A stretch of DNA of 64,000 nt, from contig JABAKD010000004.1 of the NCBI GenBank assembly GCA_012845835.1, positions 4,310,265 to 4,374,264 on the forward strand, read 5' to 3'. Positions 41,523 through 52,546 of the stretch are shown here, in pieces. This DNA comes from Undaria pinnatifida. Taxonomy: Eukaryota > Sar > Phaeophyceae > Laminariales > Alariaceae. The notes beneath the pieces are model-generated. The model did not search any database. It was not told the origin of the DNA and worked only from the letters and a program-made list of their open reading frames with translations. Made by a program: the position numbers and the translations under genes. How positions within the stretch are numbered: position 1 is the stretch's first letter; each line of letters opens with the position of its first letter.

Positions 41523-42587
41523 GTAAAATAGCGTAAAAAACACCAGCGTACCGTTTTATGGAATCATGGCAGCTTTAAACATGCGTTATAGCCGTAAAAC
41601 GGTGCACCTTAGTTTTCTCGCCAAAAAATAGTATATCCTCCTTGGAATCGATTCTGTGCAGAGGTTATAAATATTTTCTTGTAATATTTTCGTTTGAATA
41701 CCGAAAACTAGAGTAAAATCCACCGGTGTACCGTTTTATTATGGTGGTTTTGGAATGCATTACACAGATCATTTTCGCTCATAGACATCACATTAACTGT
41801 GGAATTGCTTGTTAAACCAGACACATTAGTACTTTCCATTATAGAGAACCCCAGCAAAATGGGGAAGAACTCTTCTTGACGTAACGGTGTCCGATGCACA
41901 GCACACTGCCAGATGATGCAAGTTGATGCAAGGGCCGACAAAATCGTTTGCGGAACACCACCAACGAAATACGGCGTACTCGTACCTGTGCACTGTTCGG
42001 TGTGCACCTGGTGCAAAAAAAATTGAGCAAGCTCGTGAATTGTTCTGATGGCGTACTGCAGTTTGAGTCACCGCCGACCTGCTTGCAAAATACGTTTCAC
42101 TGCCACTCGTACAAAAACCGACGGCCAGGGCGAAACAGACTCTGCGATCCGGTGACCTACCCCAAGCGTCTCTCCCAGAGCCAGTCAGTGGTACTCATCC
42201 CAACCTGCAGGCCAACGTCCTTCAGATGATGTACTGACAATACTGTTGTGCACAAGTTCCATGGACTAGTCTCTATATGACCATACGATAATTATTGCAC
42301 TCATGCATACAGCCATTTCGGATCTGGGACATCGCTGGGCGCTGAAATGTTGCATGGTGTGTACGCTCATGTTAGGATCCTTCACAAGACACAAAACTAC
42401 GAAGCGGTACGTAGGGTTTTGCGCTTAGGATTGCTCTTGCCGCCACACCCGAGTAAACGTGGTACGACACAGCCCGCAGCTCCATCTCATCTAGTACGTG
42501 AATGAAACCTACCGGGGATATATATGGCAATCATTACTCGATTTTCCAGCTTAACTCGTACCGGTAAGTAGTTTTACGCTCGGTGAC
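41523..42587. other. no gene recognised
   Basis: CACC-G-GTACCGTTTTAT occurs at about 41541 and 41721, and GCCGTAAAACGGTGCACC at about 41591 is a partial inverted copy, hinting at a small unidentified element. Otherwise short ORFs only. Confidence 0.45.
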
Positions 42588-42694
42588 CTTCTGGGCAAGC
42601 CGTGGTCAAAGCCGTGGTCACAGGTGTCTTCCCTCCCCCTCTCCCCCGGTACGTGCCTTCATTTGTATCGCGCGTGGGGTTCAGCTGTCCCACT
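42588..42694 (-). mobile_element. SINE, copy 3 (tail only)
   Basis: Contains the conserved tail in reverse (GGGCAAGCCGTGG, CACAGGTGTCTTCCC, CCCGGTACGTGCCTTCATTT, TATCGCGCGTGGGGTTCAGC). GCCGTGGTCA is duplicated locally. The tRNA-like head is absent. It lies ~160 bp beyond the cyclin L stop codon, possibly in its 3' UTR. Confidence 0.7.
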
Positions 42695-42853
42695 TTTCAG
42701 CTTGTTACGCCCGTCGATTTGCATCAATTTTTCTATAGTACATACCAGATACATTGATACCGCCATTTTGTAGATGTGGAATTTTGACACACAACAAGAT
42801 TAGGTTGTCAGCAGGTCCAACAACAGGATAAAATAATGAATCGTGATGCTGCC

Positions 42854-44339
42854 CTACCGACGGCTCCTCCTGCTGCTGTCCCCACGATCCTGGCGCCTAT
42901 CCTTCTTACGATCCCTGCCCCTTCCCCAGTCCCTCCCTCTCTCTCTGTCCCTGTCTCGGTCTCTCGCTCGATCCCGATCCGAATCTCGCTCTCTGCTGCT
43001 GCCTCTTCGCCGGCTGTCCCTTTCCCTCTCCCTCTCCCGACTTCGACTCCGGCTGCGTCTGGATTCTCTAGGGCGCTTGCGATCCCTGTCCCGGTCCTGT
43101 CCTCTCTCTGGATCCCTATCCCGATCCTGTCCTCTCTCTGAGTCCCTGTCCCGATCCTGTCCTCTCTCTGGATCCCTATCCCGATCCTGTCCTCTCTCTG
43201 AGTCCCTGTCCCGATCCGGTCCTCTCTCTGAGTCCCTTTCCCGATCCGGTCCTCTCTCTGCGCGCCCATGCCCGTTGGATTCTCGATCAGCACCATCATC
43301 TCGTTCCACACCGGGTGCACTGCGATTTGTGCTTTGACTCCTGTAGCTCTTGCTGCGGCTCCGACTCCGACCTTGGCTTTCGCTCCTGCTCTCGCTTCCT
43401 CCTTCAGGCCCCTTGTTCGCAGACGCAACATCGGCATCATTGCCGTCAGACACATTGACGGTACTACCACCTGCTGCGGAAGAATCCACCACCTCCGGGC
43501 TAGCAGGTGCACCACCTTTGTCAATCGCAGGTGCAACCGCCGCTAGAGCCGCAACAGCCTCCTGGGTGCTAGGACCATCCTCTTTCGGCGTCGGTTGCGA
43601 TTCCGGCACAGATACAGCCACGGGTACTTCCTCCACCCCATCCGCTGGAGTGTATACCTCACGAGTGTCCTCCACACCCGCATCCTTGCGGAGAGGGCCG
43701 CCTTTTCTGAAAATGCTGTTCTCACACAGCGGTTCCAAGAATGCTACTTTCGGTCGGTGGTAGAGAGCCAATATAGTGTTGCAGATTTCGCCCATCTCCT
43801 TCATGTCTGCGTTGAAGAGAACCCACCATGGCGGGTTATCAGGGAGCTTGATGCCAAGGGAGCGTGAGGCCATGTAGATTGCCGCGCACGCGATGACTTC
43901 CGAGCGGAACCGCAGCGACAAATCCGTACGCAGGGAGTCGTTTACGTAGTTCCAAGCACGTTGTGACACGTCCCCTTCTATGTCCAATTCCAGCACCCTC
44001 AGGTAGTACAGAATAAACTTGTGCGGATGATCCATAATGTTGTAGAATCCAAAACCCAGCTCCTTCAGGACATGAAGTTCAACTCGAAGCATCTCGTCCC
44101 GCAGCGCTCTGTGCGACTCAGACGTGATCACGCCTGAGGGTTCCACACCCATCCGCCGTTCAAACATGCGGTGAAACACGAGCACCACAGCGCGCGTGTG
44201 GCGAAGGTCCTCTTCGATCTTCAGCGCCAGAAACATGCAGGCCATCGCCACGCTGTACGCGTCAAACTTGGTCAGCGACTTCCGGTAAAAGAATCGTTGG
44301 AGCAAATTCTGCGCTGTGCACATCACCACCTGCGGCAAC
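42854..44339 (-). CDS. CCNL: cyclin L, exon 2 (cyclin fold and RS domain)
   Basis: Encodes residues 61-555 of a 555-residue cyclin L. It begins after an AG acceptor (44341-44340) with LPQVVMCTAQNLLQRFFYRK, the helix that follows ...GILLR in cyclin L, then AMACMFLALKIEEDLRHTR (cyclin box signature) and ELHVLKELGFGFYNIMDHPH. The second cyclin repeat runs from about residue 170 (RAWNYVNDSLRTDLSLRF, CAAIYMASRSLGIKLPDNPP). After an A/P/S-rich linker the last ~180 residues are an Arg-Ser/Arg-Asp domain. Family members partner CDK11 or CDK12-type kinases in nuclear speckles and act in transcription-coupled splicing. The frame is fully open to TAG at 42856-42854. Confidence 0.96.
43049..43258 (-). 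repeat. 30-bp coding minisatellite in the cyclin L RS domain
   Basis: About seven units of a 30-bp repeat (plus-strand GATCCCTGTCCCGATC, CTGTCCTCTCTCTG) encode the decapeptide ERGQDRDRDS/P. Alternating S and P versions suggest duplication of a 60-bp unit at least once. Length is likely to vary between individuals. Confidence 0.92.
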
Positions 44340-44794
44340 CTTCAGCAGCAAACAAAAACATGGGAGGCACAACGAACAACGCAAGAGTTACAAATAAAAA
44401 ACAGACTACGTACTAATATGACAGTCAGCGAGGGATCAAATATGTACTGATTTGGTACGATACGTCCACAACAAACATGTTTTGGGGGCAGATCCACAAA
44501 CCAGATGATCTTCGACTTTTCAAGAAGCTCGCGAAAAGGTGGGCCGGAATTGTTGTTGCGGAAGGCCGATACCATCTGGATTATATAGCTACCGAAGACG
44601 ACTACACTGTTGTTGGTCCCATTGGACTTCGCGGTGACCATCGAAAATTTCCGACAAAATTCAGGTCCTGCCGCGGCTCCATCAAATGCACCCACTGCAG
44701 TGCTGAATGCTCCTACGAACAGCCAAACGATCGTCTGAAAGCAGTGTCGAATAATCTTACGGACATTACAGTGCGGCTTTCGCCCCGCGCGATC

Positions 44795-46334
44795 AACAGT
44801 GGACATGCTGTTCGTCGTGCGCCGACTGCAAGAACCCGGACGTGCTAGGAGAATCCCTCTGTACATGTGCTCCATCGATCTCCTGAAAGCATATCACCCC
44901 GTCGACCGAGAGCTGCTGTAGGTAGTGCTCGCCCGATTCGGCGTACCAGAGAAGATGCTGACCATTATCCGCCAGTTCCACGAAGGTATGCGAGCTCGCG
45001 TGCGTACGGATGATGGCGAGCAATCTGAACGGTTTGGCGTCACCCAGGGACTGCGGCAAGGATGTGTATTGCCTCTTCTTTTCAACGGATTTTTCGCCGC
45101 TGCGATACATGCCGCCCTGGTACGCTTCAGTGAGGACCTAGACGTTTTGAAGGACCTTGTTCACCTCGAGGAGGACCTCGGGGGGAACGAGGTTGAGGTT
45201 GATCCACTAGCATGCGTGCGGAGGGTTGAGGTTGATCCACTAGCATGCGTGCGGAGGGTTGAGGTTGATCCACTAGCATGCGTGCGGAGGTCAGTCTGGG
45301 GCATGCTGTACGCCGACGATGCAGGCATCGTGTTAAGTCGGCGGCATGCCTTGCGAAGATTATGACCGCCATTGTGACCGTTTTTGAAGCAGCAGGACTC
45401 ACCGTGTCCGAAAAGAAAACGGAGACAATGCTGCTGCGCACACCCAACCAGGTGCCTCACCCGTCGTCGTCGAAGCAGCGGGCCAGAGATATATGCAGAC
45501 GATGCAGTTTCTGTAACTGGGAGGTCTTATCGACGCAAACGCTGACATCATGCCAGATATCAAACGACGGGTCCGACTCGCGTGGGCATGCTACAATCGT
45601 TTCAAGCGCGAGCTGTACGATATGGAGGATGCCCCGTGCATGTTAAAGGTGCGCCTGCTAAAGACCGAGGTGATGAAGAACCTGCTGTACGGGTGTTGTG
45701 CCTTGGGCTCTCGGCCTGGAGTACTTCGCTAAACTTCGAACGGCACACCTCAACCTCCTCCTAAGGATCATTGGCTTTCGGCGCCGACAGCGCACCGACC
45801 ACCGCATGTCGTACGCCAAGGCTCTCAAGAAGGCAAAATGTGAAGAGCGTTGAGACGACTATCCGCAAACGACGCCTCCCCTTTGCGGGAACCGTACAAC
45901 GGACAACCAGTGAGCGACTGACTCATCGCGTCATGTTCGGGACGATGGCTGGTGGGGTGAACCCGGGACGAGGCCGACCAGAAAAGAACTGGGTCCAGTG
46001 CCTGGTAGACGACATCAGGGTATTCGAAGCAACCGAGAGGTCCACGGATAGCTCCCCTTTATTTTTCGGAGTAGATACTGTGCTATGGCCGAGGGCGGCT
46101 AAGAAGAGTGGGAACTGGCACCGGGGGATCGTCGACGCGGCGGACCGCTTCATGACGAGATGGCACAGGGACGAGGTGGAGAAGAGCTGGCAACGCCTCA
46201 CAGCAAAGGACACCAAGAGCAGCAACCAAAGGAAACTGGAGGGACGGGGGGGGGGAAGCAGCCGTACTGCTACAGCTGTAGATGAATGCAGAAACGAAAT
46301 GGTAGATCGTGTGGCAACGTACCAGTTCGACTAA
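44795..46334 (+). mobile_element. LINE copy D: RT to 3' end, in the cyclin L intron
   Basis: 5'-truncated. Starts STVDMLFVVRRLQEPGRARR, then SIDLLKAYHPVDRELL (motif A, with His where Asp follows Tyr in copy A), a TAG at 44919-44921, [38 protein letters not shown] (motif B) and [14 protein letters not shown] (catalytic YADD intact). After frameshifts come EAAGLTVSEKKTETMLLRT, RRVRLAWACYNRFKRELYDM, KTEVMKNLLYGC, KRRLPFAGTVQR-like text and a C-terminus with RPEKNWVQCLVDDIRVFEAT. A diverged relative of copies A-C; it lacks their G-rich tail apart from a short GGGACGGGGGGGGG near 46241. Confidence 0.87.
45192..45290 (+). repeat. in-frame 33-bp triplication in the LINE D RT
   Basis: GTTGAGGTTGATCCACTAGC through ATGCGTGCGGAGG is present three times in perfect tandem, encoding [11 protein letters not shown] three times just before the YADD box. 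The copies are identical, so the expansion is recent although the LINE is old. Confidence 0.95.
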
Positions 46335-48119
46335 TAAGTTGAGCGTGTGCTACTATAGCCCTAAACCCTCTACAACAAGTGGTAGTTTCTGCTTTGTTTG
46401 CTTCTATTGAGTTCAATGGGAGGAGCGCGAATACGACAGTAATTACTTGCTGTCATCCTTTATTTTATTGTTATTTTTTGCTCCCTTATTTCCGTCCCCA
46501 CCGGCCTTATGCCGGCATCTTCTTCCTTTTCTTCGTCGTGTTTTTGTTTTCGTCCGTGAAACAGCAATTATCTTCTTCGTGTTGTTTTGTCCGTGCAACA
46601 GCAGCAGTTATCTTCCTCGTGTTGCTTTGTCTTTGCAAAAGGTATCTGTTCCTCTTCAGCGCGTATGTCGTTCTTCTTGCAGCCTTTCGTTTCCGATCTT
46701 CTTGCATCACGTTCTTCAGAACACCTGTCGTTTGTTTTGCTCTGTTTTCTTTTTTTCTCTTCTTTTTTTTGTTATTTTTCTATTCCTTTTTTTATGGTTT
46801 GGTTTGTTTTGTCGTGTTCTCGTACCCGGTACGCTAGCATTTCACTTGCTTTACTTTGATGAATTGCGACTGAATTGCGACTATTAATAATTATGTTCCA
46901 CAGTCTGACCACATAATTTGAATCTCTCTAGGATGAAGAATCAGCACGTAATCTGGGCGTACTGATGTCGTAGGGTAGACATAACGGTTTCATGGGCAGA
47001 CAACACGCAGTCAACACAACCACTACGCATTCGCAGCGTGCCCTAGGCACGGCATTCGAGAGGGATGACGGATTGGATCATACACGTATATTCTTGTACG
47101 ACACGCCAGCTCTACACCATGCAGTCCTGTGCACCAGTTCCGAACATCGAGTCTCCACCTTCTCTTAGCCATTACAAAAAACAAAAAAGCGACGAGTACG
47201 ATGTCATCAAGCGACTAGGAAGAGCGTGCTGCAGTGCAAGTATCACCAAGCTGAGCGCGTGTGACACAGCTCCTTGCATTGCACTTCGGACACGCCCCCT
47301 ATCCCGACATCTTCGGTTGATTCGTACGGTCGAGGCTGTAATCGTCACACATTTTCGACTACTGTTTCCCTCTGAACCCAAGGGGCTAACGCAACCTATT
47401 AATAGTGTGATTGATCATACTGCAACTCCCAATACAGTATGGGCTATAAACCCTCTGCCGCGCACTCTAGGCGGATCACACATCGGCCCCAGGTTCGGGT
47501 GCACAAAAAAGGCATACGAAACATCATATCCCGCCATCATATACTCCGGAGTATATATCAGGTATATGACATGGAGAAAGGAAGTCTAAGCTCAGGCGCC
47601 CATCATCTCCGCAAAAAAAATAAAACACAGCTACAAAGCACAGCTGCAAAGCGCAGCTACACGTAGGAGAACCTTGATGTTAACCGCCCGAAGGAGTGCA
47701 CCTCCTGAAAGGAACTCAATGAATGCGGGGCGTATTTCAAGAGTAGCAACTACAAAAAAAAACGCAAGCTCAAGTGCAATAATCAAATTACACTGTATCA
47801 TATTACCAAGAATCGCAGGTGCACTTGTGAACGTGTTCATATGCATCAACGCTATGAGAGCGCTGGAACATTGGCGGGGTATCAATCCGAATAGCAAAGC
47901 AGTCCGGCAGTGAACATGCAGTGGTGGCGGATAGCGCTTCACAAGCTTCACTCTGAGACGGTGCAACGCAGTCGTTTAGTACAAACAAGCTCGACAGGAG
48001 CACATGTGCAAGGCAACAGCACTGGCGAAGGCGGCTTATCTCCACCAGCACAGTATACTGGCTGTCTACAAATACAGTATATAAAATACAGTATATAGCA
48101 CGGGCATGCACGGCCTTAA
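46335..48119. other. intron sequence, no gene recognised
   Basis: T-rich from 46440 to 46830 with loosely repeated strings (TATCTTCTTCGTGTTG, TATCTTCCTCGTGTTG), giving spurious F/L-rich ORFs. CAGTATATA repeats occur at about 48075-48097. No coding or element signal. Confidence 0.5.
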
Positions 48120-48395
48120 GAGGGTTTCGAGTCACGTAGGGGTCCACGGAACACTCTCGTAGATGTTTGGGTTTTGAGACTGTGCTGTGGACCACTGCAG
48201 CGAAGACGGTGGACACGTGGTACCGAGGGGTCCTCCAAGCAGTCAAATGGTGCATGGTCAGGTGGCACGAGGAGGCCATAGACGGCGTTGAAGGGGAAGG
48301 AGGGGTGGGGGGCAACAGTAATCGCGTTATAAGAAAGCGGGAAAAGGGTCGCAGGCAGAGTCGCAAGGTACCAGGCCGGTTTCGCAGTAGATGAA
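48120..48395 (+). pseudogene. LINE 3' fragment related to copy D
   Basis: The ORF 48167-48394 reads FETVLWTTAAKTVDTWYRGV and VKWCMVRWHEEAIDGVEG, matching the C-terminal end of copy D (VLWPRAAKKSGNWHRGIV, RFMTRWHRDEVE). Only the last ~75 codons remain. Confidence 0.65.
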
Positions 48396-49539
48396 ACCTA
48401 TCTAGACTAAAGCAACCTGCTGGGGCTTCGAATTTGTCTTGTTTTGGTCTTGACTGCGAGCCTGTTGCTTTAGGTGTTTCGCATAGTGTTTGTCTAGGGC
48501 TTCAACGAAAATTCTGAGGCGGGTCTCCTATTCCTGTCCTTCTCCTGGGCTTCCCTCTGGAGGCGTTGTCTCTTTCGTGCAGCAACATCTCCGCTTTGTG
48601 TGATGCACATTTGTTTTGTCTCATTTTTGTGACCCTTTTCCTTGTATATTTTGAAAGTATTTTTTTTCCTGGGGGGTAGAGGGGCGATGACGGTGGTGCG
48701 GGCATCACTATCAAACGTTTTAAGTAGGTGACAGATCATGCTGCAATGCTCCTATTAGCGTTCTTGCTTATCCTGACGTGAGAGAAAACTCTCTTGAGTC
48801 GGAAAAACGAGAAAAACACGACTGCGGTTCATCACTGCGCGAGGGGTACCCGAGTCGAGAGTGCGTCGAGGTAGGATTCGACACCCCTGAGCCTTGAGAG
48901 GCATGTCTGTGTGGTGAAGAAATACATGTATTCTTCGCACGGAAATCGAACAAAAATAGTGAGGAACCACACAACAATCGAATTCTACACATGATGGAAA
49001 CACAAAAATCGAATTATACACGGGAACGGCTATCGAATTCGACGCACGATGGGAACGCGCGTGAGACCCGACTTCACAGACGGGATGGGGAGGGAAATCC
49101 TCTATTTTATTATTTGGCTCCAGCCGGTCTGCTCTCTGATAACGATAGTATCCTCTGTACCTGCGTTATTGGGGACAAACTACTCGAACTGTACCTAGTT
49201 TTAATGAAAGTTCGTTTCAAGCGCCACCTACCGCATACGCAGCACCATTCGATGGCCTGAAAACTCTAGTGCACGACGACCATTTACCAGGGATGCGTGT
49301 TTTTCGGTAACGGTAATTACCGGAAAATATAGAGCTGGAGGCAAAAAATCTTATTTCGAGGAAATTCGCCATATCCGCTATCCCACACCAAAATTATCCC
49401 CAAGTAGTACACATATGGAGACCTCGAGGTTGATGCATAAAAACGCTGTACAGCTGTGCCTAACGTCTGTATCATACCAGGTACCGTGTTTTCAAATCCC
49501 TATGCATACCAGATAAAGTACTACACATACCAACAATTA
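48396..49539. other. intron sequence, no gene recognised
   Basis: ATCGAATT occurs three times between 48976 and 49039 (AATCGAATTCTACAC, AATCGAATTATACAC, TATCGAATTCGACGC) with 30-40 bp spacing, each followed by GATGG or GGGAACG, a small worn tandem array. Nothing else. Confidence 0.5.
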
Positions 49540-49832
49540 AGGGCGATGTCGGTGTCCCCGATGTAGAAGGTGAATCTTGTCCTTACTAACGCCAAGGTCT
49601 TGGGTTCGAGCCCCCACGAGCCCATGAGTGCATAATCGTGCTTCAAGAGACATTTTCTTGCGTCAAAATTTACGAGCTGAAAGAACGAGAGCGTAAGGTA
49701 GCAAAAATCGGCGAAAATCACCGAGCACAAGAACTTGAAAAATGGGAATGCCGAACCCTATGCGCGATAAAAATGAAGGCACGTACCGGGGGGTAAAAGG
49801 GAAGGCACCTGTGACAATAGCTTGTCCAAAAG
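49540..49832 (+). mobile_element. tRNA-derived SINE, copy 4, in the cyclin L intron
   Basis: The head has a box A-like GATGTCGGTGTCCCCG and a strong box B, GGGTTCGAGCCCCCAC (about 49602-49617). The body AACGAGAGCGTAAGGTAGCA and tail AACCCTATGCGCGATAAAAA, GTACCGGGGGGTAAAAGG, CACCTGTGACAATAGC, TTGTCCAAAAG follow. Orientation is opposite to cyclin L. Confidence 0.8.
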
Positions 49833-49841
49833 ATCGCCGAG

Positions 49842-50274
49842 GGTGAATTTCTTGAGAGTTGAGCTGGAGAGTAAAGGCGATTATCAAAAAAAAAAGGGGG
49901 GGGGAGTCCGTTTTTTCACAGACTCAGGCTTCAAGCTTCATGCAGTACACCCTGGGATAAGTTGTCCGACGAAATACCTGAACATATCTACTCCTCTCCT
50001 CTCCTCTCCAACACCCTTATGCCAGGTATACTGGTAGCTTTTTGCATCAGACGCGAGGGTGAATTTCTTGAGAGTTGAGCTGGAGAGTATAGGCGATTAT
50101 CAAAAAAAAAAAAAAAAAAAGGGGGAGCCCGTTTTTTCACAGACTCAAGCTTCAAGCTTCATGCAGTACACCCTGGGATAAGTTGTCCGACGAAATACCT
50201 GAACATACCTACTCCTCTCCTCTCCTCTCCAACACCCCTATGCCAGGTATACTGGTAGCTTTTTGCATCAGACG
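49842..50274. repeat. ~216-bp tandem duplication with a variable A/G run
   Basis: GAGGGTGAATTTCTTGAGAG to AGCTTTTTGCATCAGACG occurs twice, at 49840-50054 and 50057-50273. The copies are almost identical except for the homopurine run, A10G9 in the first and A19G5 in the second. A CTCCTCTCCTCTCC microsatellite lies in each. Confidence 0.93.
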
Positions 50275-51399
50275 TACCGGTACCAGTGGGTTGACCGTTG
50301 TTAATGCCATATCATAACAAACAGCAGTACCATCACCTTTTCGTATCATACCAGGTACGTACTCGTGCATAATATGTACACGACAGTCGCCGGAAACTAT
50401 ATATATCTTCGTACCCACTCTCGTACACAATACACAGTCCAACATTTGATGGAAAGAAAGGACGTCGTGGTTGTTCGTGTACTCCTCGTAGTAGATTTAT
50501 CTCGGGCCGCATCTCTGCACGCAACACAAGTATGATCTTTTTTTTTCATCCTCACCTCGAAATGATGCCTTGTTGTCGTTGAACGAGAGCAAAACGAGGA
50601 AACTATTGACAAGGCTGAAAGTTATTGGTTCGGGCCGAGGAAACAAATGTCCCTGATACTCTACGACTAAGTAGTCGTCTAACATTACGAGTTCGTCGTA
50701 GCTCGTTCATGCATAATCCAACCTACCAGGTGTATTAAATAATAACTGTGGTCACCACAAGGCACAAGGTTGCCACCAGATGTAGGTACATATCAACGAA
50801 GAATGACAGGTAAGGAAACAAACCAAAGGAACAAGGTAAAAAAATAGTACAACTGTCATACGAGTGGTAGTCTAGCCTATTTAACTGTTGACAAGTGAGG
50901 TACCAAAGTGCGGGTGGGTACGGGTGTACGTGCACGGCTCCAGGGTCCCAGGATGACAGCCACATCCACCACTATAGAACTACTTACAAATATGGATTTC
51001 CTGAGAGGTCCTGAGAGGCCTCCATTTTTTTCGCTTTCCACACTAACTTTTAATACAGTCTCCTCTCCGGACGGCTGAGCGGGCTCGGATGCCTGAAACA
51101 GCGTTTCTCAGCGCTTCCCAGATTTTGATCTTTTTTTATAGTTCAAGTTTAAAAGCTCTTTTTATTTTGGAAAGTTGAAATTCTTGCTTCCCTTAAGTTT
51201 AAAACTCCTGTTTTTTGGGAACACCACATGCTACCTGGACACCGCCTTCTTTCGTTACTTGCGGAACGGTACAGCTTTTCTTTGGTTTCTTCCTTTACGC
51301 TTTTTTGTTTAATTGCACCCCACCGAGCTTTCATCATACCAGAGGTCTCAGCCTAATGATCTCAGCTTGGCTCATCACATCATCAGTTCAGCTGTGCCC
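50275..51399. other. intron sequence, no gene recognised
   Basis: Short ORFs only; no element termini or repeats stand out. Confidence 0.5.
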
Positions 51400-51514
51400 A
51401 GCAACGCAGCGCTATTTGTGCTATGCTTTGCGGTGTTGTGCGCTGCTGTGCCGTTCTGTGCCGTGGTGAGTGCTTTGCTGCACTTGCTCTCATTTTGTTG
51501 AATCACAATAAAAA

Positions 51515-52015
51515 TACACCCACAGCCCAGCTCAGCCCACAACTATACATAGCTCACAGCAGCGCAGCACCGTGCGGTCCGTGCGGTGCCGTGCCTTGCC
51601 CTGCCGTGCGGTACTGTTTCATGCTACGCTGTGCTTTCTTCCGAACATACAGCAGTGCCAGGGATATGATGCGATTGTCCCCCTCATTCTGAAAAAATGC
51701 CAAAAAGTGGTATACCTTGATACGTCTACCGTTGCACACATGGAGAAGCAGGGAATTAGACATGCACTCGCCCTTTCGTGCTATCGAAGGGGGCTACAGC
51801 ACTACTTCACCAGGTTTTGTGCATACCAGGTACTACGTTACTGAATCACAATGTACGCCCGGCTCAGCTCAGCCCAGCTATTTATATAGCTCAGCAGCAC
51901 AGCGCAGCGCCTTGCGGTGCCGTGCGGTGCGGTGCCGTGCCTTTTGCCCTGCGCTGCGGTGCTGTGTCGTGCTGCCCTGTGCTTTATTTCGGACATTTAG
52001 CAACGTCAGGTATGA
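51515..52015. repeat. two related ~165-bp repeats rich in GTGCC/GTGCG
   Basis: CCAGCTCAGCCCA...TATATAGCTCA(C)AGCAG leads into a block of GTGCGGTGCCGTGCC pentamers, then CTGTGCTTT-TTC-GAACAT-CAGCA. Copies lie at about 51525-51670 and 51855-52010. A third GTGCC-rich block at 51425-51470 may be a worn copy. Confidence 0.75.
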
Positions 52016-52356
52016 AACGAAGTACCAGGTATCAGGTGCCGGTATGTACATGTTGTGTACTCGTGTTTTAGCTTTTTCTTCAGTTGACCTCTCCGTCTCC
52101 AATTTTTCCCCCCACGCAAATTACACTCGTACTGCCGATCAGAACGTGACACCGCCAACAAGCACACAGCACAGCACAGGGCAATTAGCTCTGCACCTGC
52201 AGCTCTTGGCATCACCAATTCGCTGTTCGCACCAAATCATGGGCCTCTTCTTTCTGCCCCCTTTACATGTTTTGGTTGCATTCTTCCTTGCGCGAGCGTA
52301 GCGGGCGGCGGCAGCCGCCCGCGGAGGGCAGCCCTTGTAACAAAAGTATACAACTA

Positions 52357-52381
52357 CAGTAGGTGGCCCTATATAGTGCGG
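52357..52381 (+). repeat. left terminal inverted repeat of the pogo element
   Basis: CAGTAGGTGGCCC then TATATAGTGCGG; preceded by TA (52355-52356). Exact reverse complement of 56308-56332. Confidence 0.96.
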
Positions 52382-52530
52382 GTCATATAGTGCGCGTGTC
52401 CGATATTGTGCGGGTGAAATCGTTTGGCACAATATAGACCCCCCTATAGTGCGGGTACCGCACTGTAGAGGGAGTGCCTTTATAATGCGGGTTCGGCTCA
52501 ACCAACGACCCTATTTAGTCCGGGTCTGAC
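52382..52530 (+). promoter_or_regulatory. left subterminal repeats (putative transposase sites)
   Basis: TATAGTGCGGGT or close variants occur at about 52373, 52387 (GTGCGCGT), 52404 (ATTGTGCGGGT), 52445, 52481 (TAATGCGGGT) and 52516 (TAGTCCGGGT), with an inverted CCGCACTGTAG at 52459. Spacing is irregular. Subterminal arrays of this kind often bind transposase; no protein-DNA evidence is available here. Confidence 0.65.
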
Positions 52531-52546
52531 GTCACCCCCGCCCTAG

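Noticed and set aside
42843-43337. Long plus-strand ORFs (S/R/L-rich) opposite the cyclin L RS domain
   Set aside because: They are the mirror of the 30-bp repeat coding for the RS domain on the minus strand; composition explains them.
46379-46887. F/L-rich plus-strand ORFs that look like membrane proteins
   Set aside because: Generated by a T-rich tract; overlapping frames are equally open, so no single one is favoured.
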